A stretch of 64,000 nt of DNA from Tachinus rufipes (GCA_963932245.1 OZ010746.1:9317204-9381203); one strand, 5' to 3'; positions 23,195 to 34,479 are shown, counted from the first letter of the stretch. The notes: generated by a model from the sequence alone, not told the origin. Numbers and translations are program-made.

Positions 23195-23930
23195 ATAAGA
23201 AGGCGTACTCTGCACCGCATCAGCTTTGATGCATGCATTCTGGTACGTTCCTAATAACGTATTTTATAGTCTTATTGAAAGGTGTAGTGGTGCACATAAT
23301 TGCTTTTGCGATATGCAATTGCACTATGGAAATCCGAATGCAATAACGGACGGGTGCATCTGATGTGATTCTATTGACCACTACTGACAACTTTTAAAAC
23401 ACGGTTTGGTCTTGTATGACAATGGGAGTTGTGCGTCTCTGTGACAGCGTTCTCTGTAGATGCTGCTGAAGTAGGAGGGTAGTGTGTTGACGGACCTGAA
23501 TTGGTGGAGTTTTGGGGTGGACCATGACGTTGTTGTCTTGCTAATTATTTATCACTTTTTTCTTGTTGGAGGTGGTGGACTTAACCAGGTTTTTGGGAGG
23601 CTTTTTAAAGGAAGTTTGGACCTAAGATAATGGGGTCTACGTAGCCATTTTAGTAGAGGTTAAGGTTGTTGAGGAGGCAACTTTGCTCTTCTTAATCTTG
23701 TTGGAGATATCTTGCCACATCTCAAAAAAGAGTTTTTTGTAATTCAGACTGATTTGTTTTGTCTTTATGGATGTTGGTCTTTTCCGACTTGCCTATCTAT
23801 CGATCAAGCTGACGATGAACTTCTCCAGGCTATTGATTCCTGCTTTTTGAGTAATTTGTTATTTTTCTGGAACTGAGCATACGTCATGGAGTCTACGATT
23901 TGTTGGTCTGGAATATAATATAATATAAAC
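23195..23930 (-). pseudogene. Jockey-like LINE ORF1 (gag) relic
   Basis: With several stops and shifts, the minus strand reads YAQFQKNNKLLKKQES, then a Lys/Thr-rich linker, then PIVIQDQTVF and finally TIKYVIRNVPECM. The last two resemble the conserved gag-like part of Jockey-clade ORF1, where a P-I-V/I-x-D motif and a K-x-V-I-R-N-V-P motif flank an RRM-like region. The N-terminal coil matches YQQLQKNEQLIEKQAK found on the minus strand near 32500 and 39430. It is decayed and certainly inactive. The match is from memory of the family. Confidence 0.5.
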
Positions 23931-24020
23931 TACATTTAAAAAAAAAAGCAATATGCACGAGTATAGGTCACAAATGCTATGTCGAATGTTAAGCTAGGCT
24001 CTGTTGCAGATTATGCGGGT

Positions 24021-24038
24021 AGGTTAGGTTAGGTTAGG
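24021..24038 (+). repeat. Short TTAGG telomere-type run
   Basis: Three perfect TTAGG units (24024-24038) preceded by a partial one, the canonical insect telomere repeat. It sits at the junction between a transposon relic and G-rich array 3. It is too short to mark a former chromosome end by itself. Confidence 0.7.
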
Positions 24039-25690
24039 TACTTGGGTGAGTGGATGGGTCACCTTAATTGATGATTACCAATAAGTAGTTTAAATTGAAG
24101 TACTTACTCACTTGCCCAACAATTGATCTTTAAGAAATTGTAAGTTTTTTTTTTCTTTGCTAGCATTAACAGTCTCTAAGTCTAGGAAGAGTTGGTAAAT
24201 TAATCTCCATTTTATGATTACCAGCAAGTAATTTAAACTAGAAGGCCCACTCACCTGCCTAAGAATTGGTTATCAAGAAATTAAAAGTTTTTCTTTTCTG
24301 CACGCGTAACAATTCTCTAATTCAGAGAAGGAGTTGATGATGCAAACTTTTGATGACCAACGTTTGGGCGGATGGATAGCTACTCCAGTTCATGATTCTA
24401 ATTGAGTAGTTTAAACTAGAGTGTTTACTTACCTTCCCAGAAATTTGTTATGAAGAAGTTTCTCTTCTTTGCAAGCATTAGAAGTCTTTAAGTCAAAATA
24501 GCAGTTAATGAATTCAACCTTTTGATAACCAATTTTTGGCAGGCGGATAGGTTACTCAACTTTATGATTACCATTAAGTAATTTGAACTGGAGTGTCTAC
24601 TCACCCGCCCAAAAGTTTGTTAATGTTTTTCTCTTAGTTTTTTAGTCAAAGAAGGGGATAATAATTTCAATCTTTTAATGATCAGTACTTGGATGGGTTG
24701 ATAGATCAGTTGGTAACAGCGAGTAGTTGTAATTGAAGTATCCGCCTACCCGTCCAAATGCTGGTCATCAAGATATTGCAAGTTTTTTCTTTCTGCCAGC
24801 GTTAAAAGTCTCTAAGTCGAAGAGGAGTAGGTAATTTCAATTTTTTATAATGGGTGGGTGGGTTACACCATTTTATAATTACTAGCAAGTAGTTTAATGA
24901 ACTGGAATGTTCACTTACTTGCTTACGAACTGGTTATTAAGAAATTAGAATTTTTCTTTTTCTGTACGCGTAAGAAGTTTCTAATACAGAGGAGGAGCTT
25001 TTAATTACCAACATTTGGATAGATAGTTACTTCAGTTTATGAATACAAATAAGTAGTTTAAACTAAATTGTTCACCCACACTCCCAAGAATTTGTTATGA
25101 AAAAATTGGAAGTTTCTTTTCTCTGCAAGCGTTAAAAGTCTCGTCGGAGTAGCAGATAATGAATCTAACTTCTTGATGGCCAAAACTTGGGCGGGTAGAT
25201 GGGTTACTCCAATTTATGATTACCATTAAGTAGTTTGAACTGAAAGGCTCACTCACACGTATAAAAGTTTGCTAATTTCTAAGTCGAGGAAGAGTTGGCG
25301 AATTCAATCTCTTGATGAACATTACTTGGGTAAGTGGGAGGGTTACTTCATTTTTTTACTAGCAAGTAATTTAATTAAATAGTTCCGCTCATCCGCCCGA
25401 AAATTGGTTATCAAGAAATTAGAAGTTTCTCTCTGCACGCGCAAGAAATCTCCAAAGTCAGAGGAGGAGATGGTAATATTTAATTTTTTGATGACCAACA
25501 CTTGGTGGGTGGGTGGGTCACTGCAGAGCTTAGTTGAAGGCCAGTAGTTTAAACAAGGTGTCCATTTGCCCGCTCAAGAGTTTGTTATCAAGACTCTTAT
25601 GTTTTTTTTTCTACATGCGTAAGAACTCTCTAAGTCAGAAGAAAAGTTGGTAATCTAATCTCTTGACAACCAAACAAGTTTCTTGACAAT
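24036..25690. repeat. G-rich foldback satellite, array 3
   Basis: Diverged units of ~140-170 bp. Here the C arm (CACTCACCTGCCCAAG type) commonly precedes ATTGGTTATCAAGAAATT, a linker with TTCTCTGCACGCGTAAGAA, TCTAAGTCAGAGGAGGAG, then TGATGACCAACACTTGGGCGG and the next foldback. The G arms are shorter and more eroded than in arrays 1 and 2. Confidence 0.8.
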
Positions 25691-26239
25691 TTTTGGGCTG
25701 TTGTATTAGGATTGTTTACCAGTTTCAGGTGTCTTTTCTGGAGTGTCCTGGTGGATATTGTTGTCGGTGACAATAATAACGTTGTTAGATGCATCATTGT
25801 AGACGACAAAGCCTCAATTAAAGGTTAGGCTGCATTCTGCTGCAGGTTATGCAGGTTGCTTCAAGAGTGCGAATTGATTGGCTTATGTCTTTGATTTTGT
25901 TTGGTTAGTTACAAAGTCAAACCGTAATTTGTTGCACTGGCTCTGAACCGTGGCTTAGAATGTGGCCGCTTACGCTTTTTTGTAGTTGACCTTGCTGACA
26001 ATCACTCGGAAGAGCTCTAGTTGAAACACCAAAATTTTTTTGGTTTGGTTGTGTTTTTTCTAGCGTTGGCAGTTTTGTTTTGGATATCTACCGACAGCAT
26101 TTTGGTGGCGTCTGGAACCTAAAAACATTATTCTAACTATAGCTACCATAGGACAATTTTGTCAAAATAATGACCAAGAAGGTGGCCTAGACATTTGTCT
26201 ATAAAGGGCAAAACTATTGAAAATATAATATTTTACTAG
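25691..26239 (-). pseudogene. Transposon coding relic, minus strand
   Basis: Minus-strand frames in this stretch contain fragments such as VVYNDASNNVIIVTDNN near 25830-25790, related to the relics at about 19800 and 24000. No catalytic motif is readable. Probably part of the LINE family that also left the ORF1 relic at 23195-23930. Confidence 0.35.
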
Positions 26240-26725
26240 TTTTTTAAGATTAATATAAAAAATGTATATTACTCCACTGAAGTATTTTGAAAATAATAAG
26301 CAATTTATATTTCTGAAAAGTTTTGTTTTTATTTTTATTAAAAAAACTCATGTTACGCCAATGGAATGTTTATAATGATCATCATTTAGTAATAAGTTCT
26401 GCATATTTAATAAAAATATTCTGAAAAATTTATGTTAACAATAAGTATTTCATATTTTTGAAAAGATTTTTTTTAAATTTTTATTTAAATAAAAATATGC
26501 TACGCCACTGGAATATTTTGAAACTATGAAATAATAAAATTTTCATGTTTTTGAAAAAAGTTTTTAACATGAAACAGTTACGCTACTAGAATATTTTGAA
26601 ACTATAAAATAAAAGAATTTTTATTATTAAAAATCTGTGTTACGCCATTGGAATATTTTAAAACTATTAAATTAAAAAAAGTTTTATTTTGTCATAAAAT
26701 ATTTATAATACGCTACTAAAATATT
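26240..26725. repeat. Tandem repeat with TACGCCACTGGAATATTTTG unit
   Basis: Five to six irregular units, about 65-145 bp long, each starting near TACGCCACTGGAATATTTTG and followed by AAACTATAAAATAA and an A/T tract. No gene is seen. Confidence 0.65.
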
Positions 26726-26769
26726 AATATCTTTGAGAAAGCAAACATTTTAGTTTGATGCTCTATTTC

Positions 26770-26985
26770 CCGTCAAAAATAACAACCAAGTTTTTATCAA
26801 AAGTCCACAAAAACACGTAAATCGGGCCTGGTATTATATACATATATACAGATATTTATTTTGGGATTGAGATTAAATAACATTTAATGCAGTCTTCTAT
26901 CGCTAGGATAAAACGTCATTTAAACTAGTGATTGCTTTAATTCACATAATTATTTAAAAATATATTATGGCGCAGTCGGTAGGAT
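26770..26985 (+). mobile_element. End of an LTR plus tRNA-Ser primer-binding site
   Basis: TGGCGCAGTCGGTAGGAT at 26968-26985 is, as I recall the tRNA, the exact 18-nt complement of the 3' end of insect tRNA-Ser including CCA. That is the primer-binding site used by 17.6/297-type gypsy elements. It directly follows an AT-rich stretch with a TATA-like run near 26835, plausibly the end of a 5' LTR. No gag or pol follows before the CASK exon, so the element is a truncated relic. LTR borders were not determined. Confidence 0.6.
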
Positions 26986-27371
26986 CTTTAAAAAATATGT
27001 TTGTACTGTTTAATGAGATGAATTAAATTTAATTGATATTATTTTACTTCAAAAATTTATATTTCTGCATTAATTTTTTATAATCATTTTTCTATTTTAA
27101 ACAAAAAAGCTTTATAATACTCTAATAAAGATATGATTGCACTGATTGATTCGAGATCAAATTACCTGAACAAATTACGTCCATTACAAAGCCACTCGAC
27201 CATTTTAATTAAGCTCCACTTTGTTATAATGCAAATCCTGTAACCTGTAAAACCTTCACAAACTTCCTTTATAGATTCTCATCAATCCAATTCGTAACCC
27301 GTTTAATTAATTTATTTTTACCCTCCCTATCTTAATTGCGCGAATTTTTCACACTTTCTTTTCTTTTCCAG
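26986..27371. other. 3' end of the CASK intron
   Basis: AT-rich sequence after the LTR remnant. It ends with a pyrimidine-rich tract and the acceptor CAG at 27369-27371. Confidence 0.6.
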
Positions 27372-27555
27372 GACAGAGACAAAGGTCTAAGAATACATTT
27401 AACTGATACCGTTGAGGAGCTTAAAAAATTCAACGCTAGAAGAAAATTAAAATCCGTTGTAATGAGCGCCGTTAATTCAAACAGATGGAACCCATTCGAT
27501 GATAGTAATATTGATAGCTATTCCGACTTCGGGGATGATGAAGTGTCTTCATGTG
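27372..27555 (+). CDS. CASK: CASK internal exon, regulatory segment after kinase domain
   Basis: A 184-bp exon, read from phase 0 and ending in phase 1 at TGT G|GTAAGT. It encodes DRDKGLRIHL, TVEELKKFNARRKLKSVVMSAV and an acidic tail ending DDEVSSCG. In CASK this follows the CaMK-like domain and includes the calmodulin-binding/autoregulatory helix (KKFNARRKLK). The acidic SSG-type end matches the place where known CASK proteins continue into the first L27 domain. That next exon was not recognised in the window. The exon is intact and plus-strand like the one at 3684. Confidence 0.9.
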
Positions 27556-28845
27556 GTAAGTAGAAACAAACTTTGTTAAACAAATAACTTAATCTCATTT
27601 TCCTTACATTTTATTTAAAATATAATTAAACATCATTCTCGGACCATCAAACCCATACAATTTACAAACTAAGTTTTATTATAAAAGTTTTTAATTGAAA
27701 TTTAATCTATTTTTTTTAATTTATAAAAACCGTTGCCTACTGTTATTTAGTTCAAATGATTAATATTTAACGTGAATAACAAAAGGATCAAGTAAATGTA
27801 CGTGTTTGCTTTGTATAGGAAATTGTGAATGTATAGCCTGCGGAATTCAAATTAATGAAATAATAGTGTTGCTATTTCTATATTTTGGAGCATTGTTGGA
27901 ATGTTTTTGCTGAATTGAAATATATAACTTGGTTTATTAAGGCTGTACAAACGCGTAGTTTTTGAATATATGCTTCATAAAAATACTAATAAATGTTTTA
28001 CAGTAAACAAATTGTTTCTTTGATAAGTTATAATTTGTTGCTTGTAGTGATTAGTTTTCTGATGTACTTTTTTTAACTAACCAATTTGATTCGGAATGTA
28101 TTTCTGATCGCTACCGGCTGTCCCGGATGCGATTGCTGTGCAGCCACTGACATTAATGATGCTCGTTGCGCTGTGTAAATTCCTTAATTGGGAGCAGAAT
28201 GATAAGAAAACGGAATCAAGATTAATGCTCCTTTTTATGAACAAGGGAAAAAAGAAGTTAATTAATTTTCAGTATTAACATTTGAAATATGCTTGATTGA
28301 AAGATTGACATTTGTTAAACTAATTGAAAAAAAGGATACAGTTTACTAAATAATCATTAAACTGTCTAGGCAGTATTAGTCTGAATTCTACTAATTTAAT
28401 AAATTTTTAAATGAAGCTTGTAAATGAGTTAGATTCGTCGTAGTTTGAATTTAATAATAAAAAGGTTTTTTGTAGCTATAAATTTAAATGACTATTTTTA
28501 CTGGATGGAGAACATCCATAGTTGGTGGATGTAAAAATGTTTATGGTGTATAAAATGTGTATAGATATATAATATTGATGAAATAAGGGCATATGAATAT
28601 ATTTTATGGATCATTAAATCTATATATGAGCAACATATTTTACATTAAATTAAATCATGTAAAGTTTGTTTAAAACGTTTAGATGATTCTCAGAGCTTCA
28701 TTCTGTTTATATTGATTTTAATTGTAAAAAATATATTTCAATTAAACGGCAGTTGTTTGTTGGCTTTAAAAAAAACTATTGTGTTTGTGAAGTTTCATAT
28801 TATGGTATTAGCTACTTTAAAATTTATAAGTTAGTAATGTGAGGT
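27556..28845. other. CASK intron, non-repetitive
   Basis: AT-rich and free of tandem units. A GC-richer patch at about 28100-28180 (CTACCGGCTGTCCCGGATGC within it) is a possible conserved noncoding element. No exon was recognised. Confidence 0.5.
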
Positions 28846-28879
28846 TTTTGTTGGTTTTTGTGCTGATTTTTCATGGGAA

Positions 28880-29560
28880 ATGCTCAGACTCATGATGGTG
28901 TTTGGGGACTACATGGTTTTGGTAGTGGCTTTTGAAGAACCATCTAGGGAATGAGCGTCTTGGAACAGGTGAGCTTGGCGTATTTTGGCCAGTAGATGCT
29001 CTTAGTAGTTATCTTGTCTTAAACACTTAAAAGCAAACATGTTGTTGGCAAGCATCTTTATACATTTTTTGTCGCTTGCTTTGGAAAGGCGTTGTTCCCG
29101 TTTTTTGAGCATAGCATTGCTCCTTGCGTGGATTGGGTGTTAAAAAGCAGATGCCTTACCGCGGGCATGGCTGTTGCGGTTAGCTTTTAGTTTCTGAGAT
29201 AGAATTCTTTAATTTTTTGCTTTCTGAGAAAACTGCACGTACAACATTGTGAAGGTTTTCTCGTTTCTTCCCATGCAAGTACTGGAGGTTTAAGTGAACC
29301 TCTGTGCAAAGTTCAGCTTGTAAAACATCAGCCGTGGTATAGTTAGTCGGGGACATTTTAGATATCATACTTTCTTCCCCTGTTTAGTAGGTGCTCTAGC
29401 ACTACATCAAATTTTGAATGCGTTTGCGGATATCGTCAAACACGTTCAATGCGCGTTTGACGGTTATGCTCAAAGGTTTGAGCGTTGCCAACAGCTTTTG
29501 ATATGTGGATTTATTGCTGATGGTAATGGTGATGTGAACCAGATCTTTATGTGGGTGTTA
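28880..29560 (-). pseudogene. Unidentified transposon ORF relic
   Basis: The minus strand from about 29550 to 28880 stays largely open in one frame, with a few stops. It reads STYQKLLATLKPLSITVKRA, then FDDIRKRIQNLM, two stops, MISKMSPTNYTTADVLQAEL, then HLNLQYLHGKKRENLHNVV, and after another stop a basic, Cys/His-bearing stretch (KEQCYAQK ... YKDACQQHVCF). The size and composition suggest a gag-like or ORF1 protein of a retroelement. I cannot name the family. Confidence 0.4.
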
Positions 29561-29619
29561 GCGGGTTGTTAACAATAGAACAGACGAGACGATTAGTTTA
29601 CAATAACTTTTTTGACAAT

Positions 29620-30475
29620 AAACGTTTGGGTGGGTGGGCGGGAACTAAGTTTAAATTATGAGCGGGTACCTTCTTTTACTATGGCCCACCCACTCAAGTG
29701 TTGGTGATTAAAGGATTTATTATTTCATCCACCTCTTGTGTTCTTCCTGCAATTTTCAGCAAGAGAATAGTTTATAATAATTTTTTTGACAACAAACGCT
29801 TGGGTGGGCGGGCGGGAACTAAATTTAAATTGTGGCCGGAAAGCTTCCTCTATTATGGCCTACCCACCCGCCTAAGTGTTGGTGATCTATAAATTAGATT
29901 ATTTTATCCACCTCTTGTGTTCGTGCTGCTATTGTCAACAAAAGAATATTTGGCAGTTGTCAGCAATACAACAGACGATTAGTTAACAATATTCTCCATA
30001 ACGACAAACGCTTGGGTGGGTGGGCGGGAACTAAGTTTAAGTTGTGGGCGGATAGCTTTTTCTACTGTGGCCCACCTACCCGTCCAAATGTTGGTGATCA
30101 AAAGATTCATTATTTCATCTTTCTCTTGTGTTTTTGCTGCATTTTTTCAACAAAAGAATAATTGCCAGTGCTTAGCAATACAACAGACGATTAGTTTACA
30201 ATAAGTTTAAATTTTGGGCGGATAGCTTCATCTACTGTGACCAACCCACCTGCCCAAGTGTTGGCGATCAAAGGATTTATTATTTCATCTACCTCTTGTA
30301 TTCTTGCTTCTATTTTCAACAAGAGAATAGTTGACAATAGTTTCCTTGGGCGGGTAGCTTCCTTCACTACGGCTCACCTACCCGCCCCAATCTTGGTGAT
30401 CTATAGATTACATTATTTTATGTACTTTTTGTGTTTCTGCTGCAATTTTCAACAAAAGATTATTTTTCCAAAAAA
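29620..30475. repeat. G-rich foldback satellite, array 4
   Basis: Five to six units of ~180 bp with G arm CGCTTGGGTGGGTGGGCGGG and C arm CCCACCCGCCCAAGTG. The linker here differs from other arrays: GTGATCAAAGGATTTATTATTTCATC (in pieces), CCTCTTGTGTTCTTGCTGC, CAACAAGAGAATAG and ACAGACGATTAG. Each array thus has its own linker dialect. Confidence 0.85.
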
Positions 30476-30479
30476 CGTT

Positions 30480-31995
30480 GGTTAGTTGAAATTTTCAAAA
30501 AAAGTACAAAATTTTAAAAAAACTCTGAACTGCTTTCAAATACTGCAAATACATTCAACTCTTCAAAGGTGATCTCAAGTGTTTACTTACAAAAGGTAAC
30601 TGATGTCGTGAAAGTAGTCAAGAATCTAGAAGTAGTGTAAAGATGTTCTAAAGAGTTCATTAAGTTTTTTAAAAATATTAAAAAAATCTCGACAACAACG
30701 CCAACTTTTTTTAAGAACAGTGCTGAAACTCAAAAAATTAATATAAAAAAAAGTTAAGAATTTTCAAGAAAAGCTAACTAACCTCAAAAAAAAGTTTTTT
30801 AGTTTTTCAAGAAGGGGTCGCAGATTTCGATTTAAGTCTCTAAAAGATACTCAAAGTTTGCGAATAATTCCAATAGACCAGTTTTTACTAATAGTAGGTA
30901 CAAATTCTTTAAAAAGTGCAAAAATTAAAAAAAATACAATATTTCAAATAAAGAATCTTTAAATAGTACAATTTAGGCCAACTCTACAAAACTTTCAAAA
31001 AAATTGTGAAAGATTTTATCAAAGTCTAGAAACTCTCAGTAATTCTAGAAATTCCTGTAAAGTATCACAAAACCTTTGACTAACTAGAAGAATTCCTGAA
31101 AAAATTTGAAAACTTGATTAGATTCTAGAAACTCTTAAAAAATTTAAAAATCTTTAAAACAACTCTAGAATTTTTTTATTAAACTGTAGGAATTCTTAAA
31201 ATGTAGTAAAGGTGTCTACTACATTTGAGGAATTTATGAAACAACTGTAGGAACTCCTGAAAAATTTCAAAACCATTTGATCAAATTAAAGTATTCTAGA
31301 ATCCTTTTGCTAATTATAAAAACTTTTTACCAATTTCTAAAAATTCCTGAGTACTAAACATTTTTAACCAATTTTAAGAATTTGTGAAATATTTGACATA
31401 ATTCTAGAAACTCCTAAGATAATTAGAAACATTAAACATAATCTAGAAACATTGCAATAAATTTTAGAAATTCCTGAGAAGTACTAGAACTGTAGGAATT
31501 CCTGAACATTTTTTAAACTTTTTATCAAATTCTAGAAACTTGCAAAATGTTCTGGACATTTTTGACTAACTCCAATTTCTAAAAGCTTTTGAGAAGTACT
31601 AAAAACATTCAACTAACTCTAGAAAATCCAAAGATTTTCGGTAACTATTAATCAAATTCTGGAATCTTCTAAAATAATCTATAAACCTTTAACTCTGGAA
31701 ATCTGTCACTAACTTATAGCAACTTTTTTCTAGTAAAGCTTTGATCTACTCTAGTTACTCCTGAGAAGTAAAATATTATTTCTAAAAACTCTTGAAAAAT
31801 TTCATAAACATTTGATCAAATTCAATATCCTAACATAGTTTAGAAACTTGTGGTCAACTAGAGACTATTTATTGATTTCTAAAAACTTTTAAGAAGTTCT
31901 AGAGGCCTTTGAGCAATTAACAATTTCTGAGAAATATTTGATTAACTTCTCAAAATTCCTAAAGTTTTCTAGAATTTTTTTACCTAACTCTAGGA
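30480..31995. repeat. TTCTAGAA-rich satellite, block 1
   Basis: Irregular tandem copies of a ~22-30 bp module: CTAGAAACTCCTGAGAAATT, then AAACATTTGATCAAATT and again TCTAGAA. Exact TTCTAGAA occurs at 31043, 31123, 31294, 31402 and 31530, with many one-base variants between. The palindrome TTCnnGAA is the core of the heat-shock element. The AT-rich part before 30900 is more diverged. Confidence 0.82.
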
Positions 31996-32545
31996 ACTCT
32001 TGAGCAGCACAAGGTGGAAAGAAAACTTACCCGCTGCTTTTCTTATTTTTTGCTTTCTTTTTACCCATGACTGGGATGAATTTTTTCTTTAGGGTCGGGG
32101 TTTTATACTGGTCAGCATAATTAATGTCTTGGTGGACCTCCATGTCCATGTTAGACTTGACTTGGTTGCCGGCAAGTTTCTTGAGAGAGACCTTGCACAG
32201 GATTTGTTCTTTCATTTGCTTTACCAACAGGATCCCTTGCTTAACCAATAGGGTTCCGTCGGCTGCGGTGGATGGATTTAAAACTGCTTTTTTGGTGGTG
32301 GGCGCAGCGGTCGCTTTCGATAATGTGGCGAGCTTGGTGGGTTGCCTACCGATCATCTGCAGCTTCAGCAGGTGCATGGCGTCTTTTTGGTCTAGCCGGA
32401 TTTGCTTGAACTCATCATGTAGGTAGCGACCCTACACGAGCTCATTCATTTTGGACGCCTGCTTCTCGATTGACTACTCGTTCTTCTGCAGCTGCTGATA
32501 CATCGTTTTTAGAATTTCTGAATTCGTTACGCTGCTGCGTCTACT
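31996..32545 (-). pseudogene. LINE ORF1-like relic, copy 1 (longest frame 32027-32377)
   Basis: The minus strand from about 32540 reads YQQLQKNE, stop, SIEKQASKMNELV, stop, then continues without a break from DEFKQIRLDQKDAMHLLKLQM to a Lys-rich end KKKAKNKKSSG. The coil at the start matches the Jockey-like ORF1 relic at 23930 and the second copy at 39430, so I take it as the N-terminal half of a LINE ORF1. Two stops show decay, yet the last 116 codons are open. It could instead be an unrelated captured coiled-coil protein. The gag-like motifs seen at 23195-23400 are absent here. Confidence 0.45.
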
Positions 32546-32870
32546 ATTCTAGAAAAACTACTGAATAATATTAATCAAGTCATCTGCATTTTGTTTGGAT
32601 TGTTATGATAATTGCGTTGTTGTTGCAACGGGATGTGTGGCTTTATTGATGCTATTTGCTTACTATTTATAAACTGAGTGCTTCTCTCATCTAACCAGCT
32701 CTTTGTAGTGAGGTAAATTTTCTGTGTTTTGGGAGTGTTAAATTGATTTTCTGAAGAAGAGTGCTTACCAAATAAACTTTCTCCGGGTTATACCAATAAG
32801 TTTGTGATTGAAAAATGCATGTACATTTTGTTTGGAGAAAAGTAATTTGGCTATTTGGGAGAAGGTTGGT
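32546..32870 (+). promoter_or_regulatory. Duplicated promoter-like segment with TATA box
   Basis: TATAAA at 32668-32673 is followed by ACTGAGTGCTTCTCTCATCT and a splice-donor-like GTAGTGAGGTAAA. The same arrangement occurs at 39699-39704, and part of the following sequence (GATTTTCTGAAGAAGAGTGC) is found a third time near 42005. Conservation in duplicated copies suggests it once was an LTR or 5' UTR of an element, but duplication alone would also preserve it. Expression cannot be judged. Confidence 0.35.
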
Positions 32871-33140
32871 CGGGACTTCTGACCTTACTTAAGGTATATA
32901 CCAGGTTGATTGGCCGGGAGTAAATTTAAATTTTTGTTTTTTTTCTAAGTTTGTGTGGTTATTGACTTTTTTCAAGATATTAGAGATAGAGAGCCATAAA
33001 TGCATTGTGTGAAAATGATTTGTGAGCTATATTAGAAATTCTATTGGGACCAGAAGCAAATCGAGTTTTTAATTTATAAATAGTTTTTCTGATTTGAGAA
33101 GTTGTTGTCCGTGTCTTCTAAGAAGTTTGTGGATATTTTT
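32871..33140 (-). pseudogene. LINE reverse-transcriptase relic, copy 1
   Basis: Most eroded of three related minus-strand fragments (others at 40340-40625 and 43200-43510). It shares with them GCTCTCTATC/ATGGCTCTC-type sequence, TATCTTGAAAAAAAGTCAAT and the upstream word CTTCTTAGAAGACACGGACA. By comparison with the better copies it covers the RT region before the catalytic motifs. Not functional. Confidence 0.45.
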
Positions 33141-33148
33141 GACAAGCG

Positions 33149-33475
33149 CCGATTGTGTTAGTTAGCAAGAAAAACATATTGCTACGTTTTTGTGTCGATT
33201 GCCGGAAACTTAACGCAGCAACCAAGAACTTTTTTGGACAATTATGACAATTACGTGAATTACCTTTGGCGCATATTGAAAAGATTCTAAGAACACGGAC
33301 TAAAGTGTAAACTGTTGAATTGCGAGCTTGGGAAAGATTTATAGAATATTTTGGTTATCGGGTTACGGCAGATGGAATCTTACTGCTGTAACACTACCTA
33401 ACATGACATACTTCAAATTAGAAAGCAGCTGTAATGTTTTCTTGGTTTCTGCAAATAATGAACCTTCAAGGATCG
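33149..33475 (+). pseudogene. Gypsy-like reverse transcriptase relic, copy 1
   Basis: The plus strand reads IVLVSKKN...LRFCVDCRKLNAAT, the well-known Ty3/gypsy RT start, then jumps to YLWRILKRF and EHGLKCKLLNCEL and further to TADGI, which lie downstream of the catalytic YVDD box in intact elements. The catalytic box itself is missing, so the fragment carries an internal deletion shared by the other copies near 34550 and 35600. Stops interrupt the frame. Confidence 0.65.
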
Positions 33476-34470
33476 AAAAAAACATTTTTTTTTACCAATT
33501 TTAAAAACTTTTGAAAAATTTAAAAAAGATTTTATCAAACTCTAAAAATTTTAGGGATTCTAGATAATTTTGCAAAATATTTTAGAAACAGATGTAGGAA
33601 CTTCTAAGAAATTTTTGATGAAATTTTAGAAATTTTTCTGATTATCTCTAGAAGCTACAAAAAAATTTCAACTAACTTTAGAAAATTCTAAAAAAACACT
33701 TTTGAACAACAATTTCTGATATATTTCAGAAACATTTCTCGAAATTTCTGAACTGTTCTAGAAACCTTTAGTCAAGTCAAATTTTAAAAACTCCTAAAGT
33801 GTTCTAGAGTTCTTATAGAAGCCGTTTACTAATTTCTAGAAACTCCTAAAAACTCTAAAAACTCTTGAGAAATTTTAAAAAATTTGATCAAATTTTAGAA
33901 ATTTCTAGAATTTTTTAGCTAACTTTTTTTTGCCTATCTCTATCGAAACCATCTGTTTTGGTCTAAAATGCGGGCCAAATTAACAATTTAGAAGCCCAGG
34001 GGCCAAAAAGATTTTTGCTTAAAATCTAACTTTAGTGGCAAGTTATAATAAATTTTCAAACTTTTTGAAACGCTGTTCTTATTTGAGGCAGTCAAAAAAT
34101 ATTGATATTATGCCAAAATGTTTTAGCTGCTCTTTGCAGGGTGGGATGTCTATTTGACTTTTGATATACTATATACTATAAGTAACTCCAAAGATAATTT
34201 ATGAGTAATCCTATAACCAAGTCATTCAGTAAATTCTAGAAATCTTAAGGTATTAGACACTTTTGACTAGTTCTAGAAACTTTTTAAAAATGTTTGATTA
34301 AATTTTAGAAACTTCTAAAGTGTTTTAGAAACCTTTGGTCGACTCTATAGGCCTTTAATTAAAATTTATAACGTTTTAATAAGTACTAAAAACCTTTGAC
34401 TTACTCTAGAAACACAAGAAAAAAATTATCAAATTTTATAAATCTTTAGACCACAAACCGCTAGATAAGT
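33476..34470. repeat. TTCTAGAA-rich satellite, block 2
   Basis: Same module as block 1. GAAATTTCTAGAA at 33898-33910 forms a three-subsite heat-shock-element pattern (GAAnnTTCnnGAA). A distinct ~290-bp segment inside (about 33915-34200), with ACCGAAATCATCTGTTTTGG-type sequence and TTGATACACTATATACTATA, recurs at 36660-36900 and 41535-41820, and shows that the block is built of larger repeated units. Confidence 0.8.
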
Positions 34471-34479
34471 TAATTTCCT

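Noticed and set aside
24021..24038. A former chromosome end (telomere)
   Set aside because: Only three units of TTAGG, with satellites continuing on both sides.
32124..32426. 100-codon plus-strand frame
   Set aside because: Antisense shadow of the minus-strand ORF1-like relic; the minus frame is the one with homologous copies at 23.9 and 39.4 kb.
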